The position numbers were made by a program, and so were the translations under genes. From the NCBI GenBank assembly GCA_022578965.1, contig MU400816.1:1-36844 (forward strand): a stretch of DNA of 36,844 nucleotides, in the 5' to 3' direction. Positions 1-11,419 of this stretch are shown here, in pieces (positions within the stretch are counted from its first letter, which is position 1; the number at the start of each line of letters is the position of its first letter). Under the pieces are notes generated by a model. It searched no databases, was not told the origin of the DNA, and worked only from the letters and a program-made list of their open reading frames with translations. The stretch is from Xylaria sp. FL1777 (Eukaryota > Ascomycota > Sordariomycetes > Xylariales > Xylariaceae).

Positions 1-3000
1 TTATTTAAATATTAGTATATAAAAGCATATATAAGTTATTTAGCTATTATATTTTCTTTAAACAGTAAAAAATAAGCATACTTAATAAATTTATTAATAA
101 TAACTTATATTTTATTATATTATATTTTTATAATTAAATTAGTTAATAAAAATAATACTATAATAAAATCTTAAGCAATAATATATTATGCTTATTTAAG
201 TATTTATATAAGTTATAATAGTTTATAAAGCTTATATTAAGCTGCTTTAGCTTTATTATAAATATTACATTTTTTTACAATAAATTTAACTATGTTTTAT
301 AGTTTTAAAAAATCGTACTTTTTTTATAATTATTAAACTGTTTTTGTTGTTTTTTAGTGTTTATATAATAAATGTTTATAGAATTTCTTAATAAACTTGT
401 TTTATAAAAATTCTAGTAAGTAAACCTTATATTTATATATTAGCTTATTATTTTCTAATTTTTTATATTTTTGTAGTTATATTAACTTTTTTAAGTTATA
501 AGCTTATTATAGCTATATATCCGTAAAGTTTTTAAATATAATTTTAACTTTTAAGCTTTTATTTTTTTAAAAATATAATACTTAAATGTTTTTTTTTAAA
601 ACTTTAAATCTTTTTTAATTTTATTAACTAAATATGTTTGCTTAAATATTTTTTTTTTTTTTTATATAACATATTTTAAAGTTAAACTTAAAAAAAAAAA
701 CCATTTAATTTTTATGTTGTTTAGTAATTTCTTATATAGTTATAAATTTTATTAAGTTTTAATAATTTAAATAAATTTTAATTAGCTTTATAGTTCTTAT
801 AAAAAATAGTTTTTACTTTTTAAGTGCTATAATAATTATAAGCAGTTTTTTATTATATATAAAGTATTATAATGCTACGTTTTGTAATGCTTTAAAATAA
901 TAAGCTACTAAATGCTATTTTTTGTTATTTTTTAGTTATTTTAAAACTTTTATAATTATACTATCTAAAGCATTTATTTTTAGCTTTTTTTTTTTTTATA
1001 AATTAAGTAGTTTAACTATAAAATTAAAAATAACTTTTAGTTTTAATTCTTTAAAAGCTTTTTAGGCTTTTTTTAAAATTAAAAAGAACTTTTTTTCGTA
1101 TTTTTTTTTTATATACTTTATAAAGTAAAATGCTATTTTTTTAAAGTTTTAAATTAATATTTAAATATAGTTTAAAAATTTTAATGCTTGTTATATATTT
1201 ATAACAGTAGCTAAGTTAAATATTTTCTAATTTTATATTATATTAATTTTTAATTATTAAATTTATATTTGTTTTAAAGTAATTATAAATCTTAAAAAAT
1301 TAATTTTTTATATATATTATATATATTTTTTTGTATTAAGTTATAATTTTGCTTGTTTAAGTATTTTTAATACTTAAGTTATATGTTTTTTATGTTTTTT
1401 TAGTGTTTTAAAATAAATTAAAATATTATTTAAGTAAATAAACATAAACTTATTTAAAAACTTTTATAAAATTATTATTATTATATATTAAAAGCTAGTT
1501 AGTATATTTTGTAGTTTTTATAGTATAACTATATATTTATACAGTTTATATATTGTTTATATAGCAGTTTTTTATTTTTTTTTTTTAGCTATTTTAATAA
1601 TATAATATTTATTTAAAATATTAACTACTATAAATTATTTTGCTTAATTAATATTTTTTTTTATAATTACTAATAAAATAAAAAAATATTTATTTATAAT
1701 AATAATTACGTTTAATAATTAATAATTAATTATTATTTGCTATACTAGTTTTTTTTTTTTTATTAATTAGTTGTTTTTTATTTTTTATTTTAAATATTAG
1801 TACTATAAAGTATTTAATAAATAACTAAAATTTTTATAGGAATTTTTTTGCTAAATTTTTTTAAATATATTTTTATAAAGCGTTTATTTTGTTTAAGCTT
1901 ATATAGTATACTTAATAAAGCTTTAATTAACATTTTTTTTTAATAAAAATATAGTAATTTTATAAGCTATATTTAAAAAGTTTTTTTTTTTTTTTTTTTT
2001 TTGAATAGTTTGTAAAATTTATAATATACTTTTAGTATTTTGTTTAGGATTTTTTTTGCGATTTTTCTGATTTTTTTGCTTTATTTTTTACTTTTTTAAT
2101 TAATAGTTTTTGCTTTTTATCGAATTAAAAGGTTGCTAATCTTTAGCTATAATATTTCTAAAATAATGTTATAATTAAATATATTAGCAATATTTAATAT
2201 AATTTGTTTTTTGTATTTTTATATAAATATATTAAGAAGTTTGGTTTTTTTAAGTATATAATTATTATTATAACTAGAAATACTTTTATTAAATTTTTTA
2301 ATTTTTTAGGATTTTTACTTATATTTTTAAAAAATTTCATTTTGTTTTGCTATTTTAAATAAAATTATATTAACTTATATTTTTAAGTTAATTAAAGTAT
2401 TATACTTTTTTTTTTAATATATAAGTTTAATTTTAAATTAGTTTTATTAGTTATTACATTAAACTTTATATAAAGCTTTAGTTTTTTTAGCTATTTGCTG
2501 CTTTTTTAGCAAGTACTTATTTTGTTTTTTGATTTTTTTTTATAAAATGTTTAAATGCTTGTTTTATTTTGTACTTTAGATATTATTACGCTTTATTTTA
2601 TTTTTGCTTTTAGTTAAGCTTTAAATCATAGTTTTTAAGCTTTTTTGCTTTTAACAACTATTTTTTAGTATAATTATGCTTTAATTAATTCATAATATTT
2701 ATAGCAGTTATTTTTATATTTTTTTAAAATAATATTATAAATATAGTTAGAATTTTTTTTAAATGTTATAAATTTTTATAAATCTTTATAATAAATTATA
2801 GTTATAATTAATTACTTTAATTTATAAAAGTTTTATATTTTTATTTTTGCAATTCGTTTAAAAAACTAATTATTTTTTAGTTTATTAAATAAATATTAAT
2901 AGTAATAATATATTATATAGCAATTTTATAGTACTTTATTATGTTTTAGATTTTTTAAGCATAAAATATTATTATTATTTTTTATTATAGTTTTATTATA

Positions 3001-4946
3001 ATAATAACTTTTAGCAATTAATTAAATTGCTAGCTTTAGTTTTTAAAACATATTAGTTTTTATATTAACTATTAATGCTTTTTTGTTTTATTATATTTAA
3101 AGCAGTTTAAGCTATAAAAATACTTTATTTATTTTTATTAATTCTTTTTTTATAGTATTTTTTATAGCTTTTAATTTTATTTATTTTTGTTTTAAAGTTT
3201 TATAAGTTTTGTTTTTTTAAGTTTATTTAATAACTAAATATTTTAGCAGTTTATAATTAGTTTAATAATTATACTATTTATAATTATAGTTTTATTTTTT
3301 TAAACATAATTTTTTTTTAAGCTATATTTTAAGCTTTAATAATTTAAAGTTTTTATAGTTTTATAAGTTTATTAACTACATTAACTTATTACTTTTTATT
3401 GTTTATTATTTTTAGTTAAACTATTTTTTTAGATTATATATTAAATAACTTTAATTGTTTATATAGCAAATATATCTTTTTATAATTTGTTTTAATAACT
3501 ATAAAACTTTTAAATAATATTTATATGTTTATTTATTTTAATTTATATAAATAAAGCATTTAAATTTATTTAATATAGCACTTTTGTTTTAACTTAAAAT
3601 AGCAACTTTATACTTTTGCTTTAAAAACATATTTTTTAAATTGCTTTATTGTTTTTTATTATTTTAAACTTTTATAACTTGTATTTTTTTTTTAAGTTAA
3701 AAAATTTTTTCTTTTTTATAGCTTTTTTTTTTGTTTTTTTTTTTAAATTAGCATTATTTTTAAAAATGTTCTTTTTTTTTGCAGTTATAATATTTAACTT
3801 TAAACATATTTTAAAATTATTATTTTTAAACTTTATTAATTTGCTTAAATTTTTGTTTAATATTTTTTTAAGTATTTTTTTTTTGTTTTTTTTAGTTTTT
3901 TTAGTTTTAAAGTACTAATTAAATAATTATTAATTAATTATAATAGCTATATTAATATATATATTAATTTTTGCTAGTTTATTTATTTTGTATAGTTTAT
4001 TTTAAACTTAAGTTTTAAGTTTACTATAAAATAAATAAAATAGTATAAACTTAAGCAATTTTAAAATTACTGCTAATTGTTTAAACTTTATAGCATAATT
4101 TACTACTGCTTTTATTTATTTTAAGCAATAAAATGCTTTTTTTGCATATTTTACTTTTTAAGTATTTTTAAATAATGCTTTTATTTAATTTTTAAACTTA
4201 ATATAATTTTTAAAAATTTTTTTTGTTTTTAGCTTAAAATTAATTAACTTGTTAGCTTTTAAAAAATCTTTTAAAATAAATTAAAACTATTTTAATACTT
4301 TTTTTAATAAAAATTATAAAATAATTATTACTTTTTAGTTTTTTTTTATAATAGTAATAAAATATTATTTTAAATAAAGTTTAATATAAATTAAAAAAGC
4401 TTTTATATTTATAAATTTATTATAAAGCTTTAAAGCAGTAAGTTTAAAACTTTTAATGTTTAGCATTTTTAACATTATAAATAATTTTAATAATAAAAGC
4501 AATAATAGTAATAAAAAGTTAAGTTTTTTATTTTAAGTTATTACTTTAAGTATAGCAGTAATAAAAGTAAACATTAAGTTTATTAATAATAATATTAATA
4601 TTAATTATAATATAATTATTTATTTAAAGCTTTAATTTATTATTATAATAATAGTTATTACTACTGCTTTAATTATTATAGCTAAAATTTATGCTAGTTT
4701 AAAGGTTATAACGCTTAATATTTAAGCTGCTTTTTAAATTAAAGCAACTAGTTTGCTTTATAGCATTAGTATTAACGTTAGCTTTTTTTTATTACTACTG
4801 CTTAACTTTTTTTTTTTTATTACTGCTTTTTTTTTAATAAAAATAACTAATAAAAGTGCTAAAATATATTGTTTTAATACATTATTAATTTTAGAAGTCT
4901 TTAAAATCTTTAAACTTAATTTTTGACTTTTTGTTTTTAATAGCAT
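1..4946 (-). pseudogene. A0 gag-pol remnant (gag, RT, RNase H, start of integrase)
   Basis: The minus strand preserves the order gag to pol. The presumed gag start ATG is at 4944-4946, followed by a K/L-rich frame open for 62 codons. The RT active site reads YLNN at 1425-1436 instead of YLDD, so both catalytic aspartates are Asn by G-to-A change. The first integrase catalytic Asp is AAT (Asn) at 93-95. The homopolymer at the RT/RNase H junction (985-997) has 13 bases, as in A1 and unlike A2. Numerous TAA/TAG codons stand where Gln or Trp codons are expected. It cannot encode a working polyprotein. Gag is called from position and charge only; the pol domains come from motif order shared with A2. 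Confidence 0.85.
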
Positions 4947-5133
4947 AATTTAAATCTAGTTTATTAGTTATTAAGTAAAGTTTACTTATATAATACTATT
5001 TAGCATTTTTGTTTTTTAAATATTTTTTTAGTATACTTTTAAAAGTTTATTTTATAAATTGCTTATTACTTAACTCTTTATATTAATATTTGTTTTTATA
5101 TATTAAGTTTTATTAATTAAAAAGCTATTAAAG

Positions 5134-5601
5134 TATAATAAACTTATTATACATTAATATAACAGGTTTACTTTTAAAATTTTAATTTGCAAGTAATAAT
5201 AAGATTTTTAATAGTAATTTATTAAAGAGGTTTTTAAAGTATTTTTATTACTATACATTAATAAAGGTTTTAAAGAATTAAAAGTAATAAGTATATTAAT
5301 GCTTAGTAATTATAAAAAATTAATAGCTAAAAAACTAGAACTAAGTAAATAACTAAATATAAAAAATGCATAATTATATAAACAAAAAAAAAGTAAAAAA
5401 AGTAGTAACTTTTTTTAAATTACTGCAAGTCTAGTAAGCATTAAATTACTGTAAGCTTAATAAGCCTTAAATTACTGTAAGCTTAGTGAGCTAAATAAGT
5501 CATTACGTAACTTCGGCTTTACCTAGCAAAAGAAAAGGTGCAAAGTATATATAAAGGCATTAAGCCGCTTTAAAGGTTACCCCTGTGCTAATTTTATAAC
5601 A
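5134..5601 (-). repeat. A0 LTR (5' LTR in sense orientation)
   Basis: This 468-bp LTR is one of six copies in the window. In sense it begins TGTTA (from 5601) and ends at the RIP-altered TGTAACA-type terminus at 5134. It is 26 bp shorter than the other five (494 bp) because it has three rather than four units of an internal 26-bp tandem repeat (5417-5493). The stretch from about 5460 to 5601 keeps more C and G (for example the CpG sites near 5495 and 5513) than most of the element. Confidence 0.93.
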
Positions 5602-7154
5602 CAGCTGCAAAAATATAAAAACAAAAGCCTTTAAATATAAAGCAAGAATAGCTAAGCATTAATACTAGCTTTTTTTTAAGCTAAAAAAGGTTTATTATAA
5701 CTATAAAGTAAAAGCTAAAACAGCTGTTGTAAAGCTATTTACTACTTATAGTTTTAAAAAAGCTGCTTATTATAAGCTTATGTTTATAAACTTTAAAGTA
5801 AAGCACAATACAATAAAATACTAAAAATAGCAATATAAAATTACAAATATAAAACTATAAAAATTAAAAAGTATATATTATAAAAAAACAAAGCAATTAA
5901 GCAATTTTATTAAATATTAAACACTAAAATTTTATTGAAATTTTTAGCTATTGAATATATAATAATGTTAACTTTTAAAGGTTATGTAAACATTTTTTAA
6001 CTAGCTTATTTATGTAAAACTTTTGGCTTTTTTACTTGCTGCAGCTTTTTTTGCTTTTTTAATTGCAATTTAAAGTTATATACTAGCTATAAATGCAGCT
6101 TAAATATTTTTATTAGTACAAAAATAACGCATAGCTATACGGGCTTTAATAAACAATTAAAGTTTTTTATTAACTTTTTTAAGCTAAAGAATTATTAGTA
6201 ATACTTAAAATTAAAAAAACTTTAATAGTTAAAATAAGTATAAAGTAAAGCTTAAAAACGTATAAATATTAATATAGTTAAAAGTACTTATAAAATTATA
6301 ACTGTTATTTTTAGCGCTTATTTTGCTTTTTTTGCATTATAAGCACTTAGCAAACTTACTAGTAATATTATAAGCATAAAAGTTATTAATGTTTTTATAT
6401 AGTTAACATAAAAAAAATAACAATAAAAAGTGCATAATATATTACTATAATATAAGCAATATAATAGTAGTATAGCTTAAGCATTTTAGCATACTTAATA
6501 AATACAAATTTTAAAGCTATTAGTAATATTTTAGCGCAAAGCATTAAAATATTTACTTTTATTTTAAAAATTAGCGTTATAGCAAAAAAGCATAACAATA
6601 AGCAGTTATAAAAGCTTAAACTATATAATAGCAAGCTATTAGCTATTTTGTTTAATATTATAAATTAAATAACTAATAAAAACTGTAGTAAAATAACTTA
6701 TAACTTTAAATATATAAGCTTAATATTAGTTAGCATATATACTTAAGTTAAGCTAGTTATAAATATATATTACAAAAAGCATAATAGCTATAATAAAGTA
6801 GATTTTTATATAACTATAACGTATTAGCAATTAATTATATTATAAACTAAGCACTTTAATATACTAAAGCAAGCATAAGTTAAGCACATAGTAATAATAA
6901 TAATAAAAGTAATAAAGTTAATAATTAAAAAAAAAAAAAATTAACATAAATAGCTAAGTAAAATAACTTATTATTTATTGCTATTTTATACTGCTTAATG
7001 CATAGGTTATTTATAAGCTATATTTACTTAATAAGCTTACTATAAAAAGCATAAAAATAGCTTAAAAAATAAATATACAAAAAATAAACTAAGAAATAAT
7101 AAACAATTAACTTTATTTATAACTTAGTTATAACTTAGTTATAAGAAAACTAGT

Positions 7155-7196
7155 GTAGCAAAAAGCTAGTAGTAATACTAAAGCAAGCAAATTATA
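7155..7196 (+). repeat. 42-bp direct repeat, copy 1
   Basis: A 42-bp segment recurs at 7297-7338 with four differences. The core AGTAATACTAAAGCAAGCAA is identical in both. The copies are 142 bp apart inside the K/Q-rich plus-strand stretch of the unassigned relic. The spacing is not a multiple of three (142 = 47x3+1), so without an indel they would not encode the same peptide. Confidence 0.8.
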
Positions 7197-7296
7197 ATAT
7201 ATTAGCAATATAATAAAAAAAGGTTTAAAAAAAAACTAAAAAAAAAAAGCAGCATACTTAACTAAGTAAGTATTAAAACTAAAAAAACTGCTATAA

Positions 7297-7338
7297 GTAG
7301 CACAAAGCAAGCAGTAATACTAAAGCAAGCAAACTATA
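7297..7338 (+). repeat. 42-bp direct repeat, copy 2
   Basis: Second copy of the repeat at 7155-7196, with two C/T differences, one A/C and one T/A. It lies just before the K-rich ATG frame at 7349. Confidence 0.8.
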
Positions 7339-7639
7339 AAGCAAAAAAAATGCGGAAAAAAAGAAATTACGAAGTAACTATATAAAAGTATATATATTTA
7401 ATTAATAGTATAATGCAAATAAGCAAACAACTTAAAAGCAAAAAAATAAAAAGCAAAGCACTTAATAAAATTATAGCAAAACCGGTATAACTTAAGAGTA
7501 AATATAAGATGTTTTTATTTAGCTACTAAGAAAAAAGTAAGCTGCTTATAGCTTGCTTTTAACTTATAAGCACGGTTTTTACTTGTATATATAAAAAATA
7601 AAAACTAGTATAATTAATAAGCCGTTAGCTTAAGTAATA

Positions 7640-8075
7640 TAATATATATAGCAAATATAGCATTATTATATATAAATTTTATAATTAGTAAAAAGTTTTC
7701 TTAATTAATTATTTTATAATTTATAAACGCTTTTAAATATATTTTAAAGATTTAATTAAGTTATTTTGTTTAATTATTAGTTTAAAAATAAAAAGCAATA
7801 TTTATTTAAAGTTTAATTTTAATAAGCTTTAAAAAGTTCTTTTAAAAGTAGCTTATAAACCTAAAATCTTTATTAAAAATAATATTAAAAAATATACTAT
7901 ATAGTTTTTAATAAAATTTTATAAATATTTTAATTAAGTTTTCGGTTTTTTTTTTATTAATTTTTAATAAAATAAAGTGTTTTATTTTTATAAAAAAATC
8001 TACTATTATTTATATAAAGTTATATTTATTAAAAAAAAATAAGTTTATAATAAAGTTTATTATAATTAATTATTA
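7640..8075 (-). pseudogene. Gypsy C integrase core remnant
   Basis: The minus strand reads through a Gypsy integrase catalytic core. The first block is IIVDFFIK with Asp retained (codon at 7998-8000; family VIVDRFTK). The second, at about 7835-7892, reads FNKDFRFISYF where SDRDSRFTSxFW is expected, so the catalytic Asp is Asn. The third, at about 7750-7800, reads TNNQTKQLNQ (two stop codons read as Gln) for TDGQTERLNQ, so the catalytic Glu is Lys. FIYNNA at about 7680 matches the FAYNNA block. Two of three catalytic acidic residues are lost. No chromodomain follows, because the element ends here. Confidence 0.87.
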
Positions 8076-9180
8076 TAAAACATAGTATAGTTTTATAAGT
8101 TATAAAAATTTATAAAGTATATAACGTAATGCTTTATTTTATTAGCAATTAAAGCACTTATAAATAAATTTTTATATAGTTTTTTTAATGTTTAACTATT
8201 AAAAGTTTTAAGTAATAAGTTTTAATGTTTTATTTATGCTTATATATTTTGCTATTTTTATATTATATTTAAATTTTATTATATTTTATTAAATAGCAAT
8301 AAATATTTATAAGCGTTCTTTTTTATATAAAAGGTTATTTTAAAGTTTTATGTTTTTAAAAGGTTTTTTTTTCTAAATTATATATTTTAAGTTATTTTTA
8401 GCTGCTTTTTTAATTTTTTTAATAAATTTTAGTAACTATTTTAATATAAAAAAGCTATAAAATTGTTTTAAAGTAAGCAATACTAATGCTACTATATTAA
8501 ACATAGTTTTTTTATTATGTAAAAAATGCTTATTTTGCAAAACTAATTTAATTAATTAGTTTTTATTTTTTTTTTTTTAAAACAGTATTAAAAAAAACAT
8601 AATATAATATTAGCATTTTTATGAAGCTATTTTAGCTTATAATTAATAATAAACTAATATATTACTAATTATTAAGCTTATTTAGCTTATTATTAATTTA
8701 GCATTTTAGCAGTAATAAAATATAACAAGTTTTAATAATTTAAATAGATTTTAATTTAATATTTAGCGCTTTTAAAGTATTAATACTATTAATTAAATAA
8801 ATCTATTATAATAAATAGCTTTTTATTATATATTTTATAATTTATTTTTGCAAGCATAAGTTTTTAAAAATAAAACGCTATAAAGTATAGTTTTTTATTA
8901 TTATTTTTTTAAAATAATACTGCACTAAAAGCAAAATTAAAAACGTTAATTTTTATATAAGCTACTTAAAATAAATCAAAATAAACTAAAATAAAAGCAA
9001 TAATAAATTTATATTTTAGCTTAAAAAAAGCTTTATTTATAGCGTTTGTTTATTTTTATTGCTTTTAGTTTATTTTGTTAGCATTTATTAATAGTTTTAT
9101 AATTAAAAAAACCTTTAAATAAACCTTTAATAAAAATTAGCAAAGCTAATAAACTACTATAACTTCTTTAAAATGTTTAA
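8075..9180 (-). pseudogene. Gypsy C RNase H and integrase N-terminal interval
   Basis: This 1.1-kb interval lies between the RT and integrase core of element C and should hold RNase H and the zinc-binding integrase N-terminus. I could not place an individual motif with confidence. The assignment rests on position, the shared minus-strand orientation and the normal Gypsy domain order. Confidence 0.5.
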
Positions 9181-9760
9181 AAGTTTTTATTAAGTAATAT
9201 AGTTTACTTTGTTTTATGTTATAAAAATACTTTCTACGCTTATAATATAGTTTAAAAACTTAACTTTTTATATTTATTATTTATACTTTTATAATATAAC
9301 AGCTAAATTATATTTAATAAATTATTGCAGAATTTTTTTAACTAGTTAATTATATTTTTTTTAAGTATTAATATATATAAAAAAATTATTAAAGTATACT
9401 AATAACTTAGTATTAATAAAGTTACAAAAAATATAGTTTATTATTAATTAAAAAGTTATAAAAATATTAATTAATTTTATAAGCATAACTATATATTTAA
9501 ATAGTTTATATTTATAATAAAAAGCAGTTTTTTATTTATATTTCTTTTTAATTTTTATAAAATAAAATCTTAATTTAAAATTTATTTTTAAAAACTATTT
9601 AGCTATTTAAAAGCAAGTTTATAATTTTAAAATTAGCAAAATAAAGTATTAAATAAATATTATAACTACATTAAATCTTTAATAGTTTATAACTAGTTTA
9701 AAAAAATTATTAAAGTTTTTTTTTTTTATAAACATAAAAAGCACGCTATATAATAAAGTA
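9180..9760 (-). pseudogene. Gypsy C reverse transcriptase remnant
   Basis: Read on the minus strand, the conserved Gypsy RT landmarks appear in order: a V-D-F-R-like start, a KIDLKSRF-like block (family KLDLKSGF), the IVMPIKLINIPTTFQ block (family VMPFGLTNAPATFQ), then YFNN at 9385-9396 where the active site YxDD belongs. FLNYIIS (family FLGYIIS) follows at about 9240. Both catalytic aspartates have become Asn through GAT to AAT. Proline, glycine and serine codons are systematically replaced by Leu/Phe or Ser/Arg, as expected from C-to-T and G-to-A change, while Ala, Thr and Val codons survive. Domain identity is secure; exact ends are approximate. Confidence 0.87.
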
Positions 9761-10796
9761 AATTTTTTAATATATTATGTTTTTAATATATTTTTTAGTT
9801 ATAGTTTTAAAATATTAAGCTTTTAATTGCTTATAGTATAAAAAAGTTTTTAAAAAGCTATTTTATTTTTAATTATATTAATTATGTAATTTTATAATTA
9901 ATAATTTAGCAGCTTTTATACTGTTACTTTTGCTATAATAAATAAAAATTTTTTAAATTTTTTTAAAACTTAGTTTAATACATTTTTTATTGTTTTATTT
10001 AATAAAGTTATTATAATTTTAGTTATTTTTAAGTTAAACAAAGCTTAACTTATATAATATTTTTAGTAATGCTTAAAAAAAAAAATAATTTTGTTTGTTT
10101 TTTTAAAAAAGCAAGCAAAAAAGTGCTATTTTAGTTATTATTAAAAAATAGCACATTATAATTACTATTAAGCTTACTAAGTTTAAAGCTAAAACAAATA
10201 AAATAATTTTTTTAATAATAAAAAACTATTTTTTTTATATAATATTTTTTAGCTTTTTATATATATAATGCATTAAATATTATTATAAGCTAAAGCTATA
10301 ACTGCTTAATAAAAAGTAGCTTTTATTATTTTGCTTTATTAAATAATATTACTAAAATTATACTTTTTATATTTAAAAATATTTATATAAAGTGTTTTTA
10401 ATTATTATATATAAAAGTTATAAAAACAATAAGCTAATAACTTAATTAAAGCTTTTAATTTTTTTGTTTAGCTAAATTATTAAGCTAGTTTTTATTATGC
10501 TTTAAGTTATATATATAAGCAAAATTATTTTTTATAAGCTAATTATTTTTATGTAATGCTTTATAAAAACTTATTAAAAATTTAAATTAAAATTGCTTAG
10601 CTTTATAAACTATAAAGCAAGCATATTTATTATAATTATATTAATTTTAGCTTTTTTAGTTATGTTTAAAGCAAGCTTTTTTTTAGTAATTTTTTATTTA
10701 GTAATAAAAGTTCTTTTAAAAGCTAAAAGTAGTTTTTTTTTAGTAATATTTTTTTTTGCATAATAAGCTAAAATATAATAGTTATTTTAACTATAC

Positions 10797-10798
<2 letters not shown>
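9760..10798 (-). pseudogene. Gypsy C upstream interval (gag/protease region expected)
   Basis: This lies upstream of RT in element C. Minus-strand frames are K/N/F/Y-rich with scattered stops, consistent with a decayed gag-protease region, but no zinc knuckle or D[ST]G protease motif was identified. The element's 5' LTR and start are absent: the sequence ends at the T33 tract at 10799. Confidence 0.4.

Positions 10799-10831
<33 letters not shown>
10799..10831 (+). repeat. T33 homopolymer tract
   Basis: 33 consecutive T, the longest homopolymer in the window. It marks the switch from Gypsy C (minus strand) to the less-mutated leader of LINE D (plus strand). It could be the poly(A) tail of a minus-strand LINE/SINE fragment or a T-rich insertion target. 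Which of these cannot be decided here. Confidence 0.85.
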
Positions 10832-10832
<1 letters not shown>

Positions 10833-10965
10833 AATTCTTTACACTTGACCATAACTTTGTGAGTTCAAGCCTAATCATCAAATAATTAAGATCGCTAAAA
10901 TTAGCCTAGCAACTTTTACTTATTAAGTAAATGTACTTTATTTGCGGAGTGCAAATATAACAAAA
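10832..10965 (+). other. Less-mutated island, probable LINE D leader
   Basis: About 130 bp with visibly more G+C than its surroundings, including GA, TC and CC steps that are rare elsewhere. It contains GAGTTCAAGCC at 10861-10871, loosely like a pol III B-box (GGTTCGANTCC), but no matching A-box or cloverleaf could be drawn, so no tRNA is called. It lies immediately 3' of the T33 tract and 5' of LINE ORF1, so a LINE 5' UTR is the simplest reading. Confidence 0.5.
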
Positions 10966-11419
10966 AACAGAAAAATAGTATTAAACGACTTATTTGTTAA
11001 AAACGCAATTAATGTGCTACTAAAACTTACTAGCAATATAACTATAATGCAGTAGCGTTTTAACAAAAAACGCAAAGTTAATAAACTTTTTAGTATATAG
11101 AAAATAGTTAATAAAATTATAAAATTAGTATTATAGCTGCTAACAAAAAAAAAAATAACAAAAGAAATTTTTTTTTAAAAAAACATAAAAAAAGCATAAA
11201 TAGTGCATACGTTAAAAAAAGCCTAGAAAAGCTAGCAAAATATAAAGTTTAACAATAAAAATAACCTTAATATATTTATAACTTGCTATAACTTAAATGC
11301 TGCTATAAAAGCTAACTAAAAAAGCGTTAAAAATATTATTTAAAAGCTTTTTTAATAAACTTTATTAAACGTAAATATGTTAAAATTTTAAGCATAAGTT
11401 GTAGCTTTATAGTTAGCTT

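Larger units (their letters stand above)
1..5601 (-). mobile_element. Ty3/Gypsy chromodomain retrotransposon A0, 3'-truncated by window edge
   Basis: This is one of four copies of family A in the window. Sense is the minus strand, so the element runs from its 5' LTR (5134-5601) leftward into gag and pol, and leaves the window inside integrase. Position 1 aligns with about 19593 of copy A1, so roughly 2 kb (rest of integrase, chromodomain, 3' LTR) lies outside. The copy is colinear with A1 (19593-25218) and with the reverse complement of A2; differences are nearly all C/T or G/A. The right flank starts CAGCT (5602-5606), the expected target duplication, but the left flank is not in the window. 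Family and orientation are secure because RT and chromodomain motifs read clearly in A2. Confidence 0.93.
5602..7640 (+). other. Unassigned AT-rich relic, probably a decayed element on the plus strand
   Basis: I do not recognise this 2-kb stretch. It contains no family A, B or D sequence. Read on the plus strand with stop codons tolerated, the frames are rich in Lys, Gln and Ala, especially 7255-7500, where a long K/Q-rich frame passes ATG at 7349 and 7433. Read on the minus strand they are Leu/Phe-rich, the usual look of an antisense frame here. That suggests plus-strand coding, opposite to Gypsy C next to it. The basic, Gln-rich composition resembles charged tails of DNA transposases or gag proteins, but no DDE, RT or zinc-finger motif could be placed. 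The junction with Gypsy C is somewhere in 7600-7640. A0 appears to have inserted at its left end. Confidence 0.35.
7640..10798 (-). mobile_element. Ty3/Gypsy retrotransposon C, truncated at both ends
   Basis: The minus strand carries a Gypsy pol in the standard order RT, RNase H, integrase, reading from about 10 kb leftward to 7.64 kb. It is not family A: aligned RT and integrase residues differ at many positions. No LTR or target duplication could be found. On the left, integrase stops abruptly soon after its third catalytic motif, with no C-terminal region, next to sequence that looks coded on the other strand. On the right, about 1 kb of gag/protease-like sequence runs up to the T33 tract at 10799. 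It is therefore a fragment, cut by the unassigned relic and by LINE D, or by deletions. Confidence 0.85.

Noticed and set aside
3649..3918. 89-residue Phe/Leu-rich ORF on the plus strand (and equivalents at 23238-23513 and 29393-29674)
   Set aside because: Antisense to gag-proximal sequence of family A; low-complexity composition produced by C-to-T change.
4758..4946. 62-residue minus-strand ORF as an independent gene
   Set aside because: It is the open beginning of the A0 gag remnant, interrupted by stops in A2 and lacking its ATG in A1.
6395..6634. 79-residue minus-strand Leu/Tyr/Ile-rich ORF
   Set aside because: Hydrophobic antisense-type frame in the unassigned relic; no domain, no conserved copy in the window.
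10845..10905. tRNA gene or SINE head in the less-mutated island
   Set aside because: Only a loose B-box; no A-box, cloverleaf or acceptor stem could be formed.
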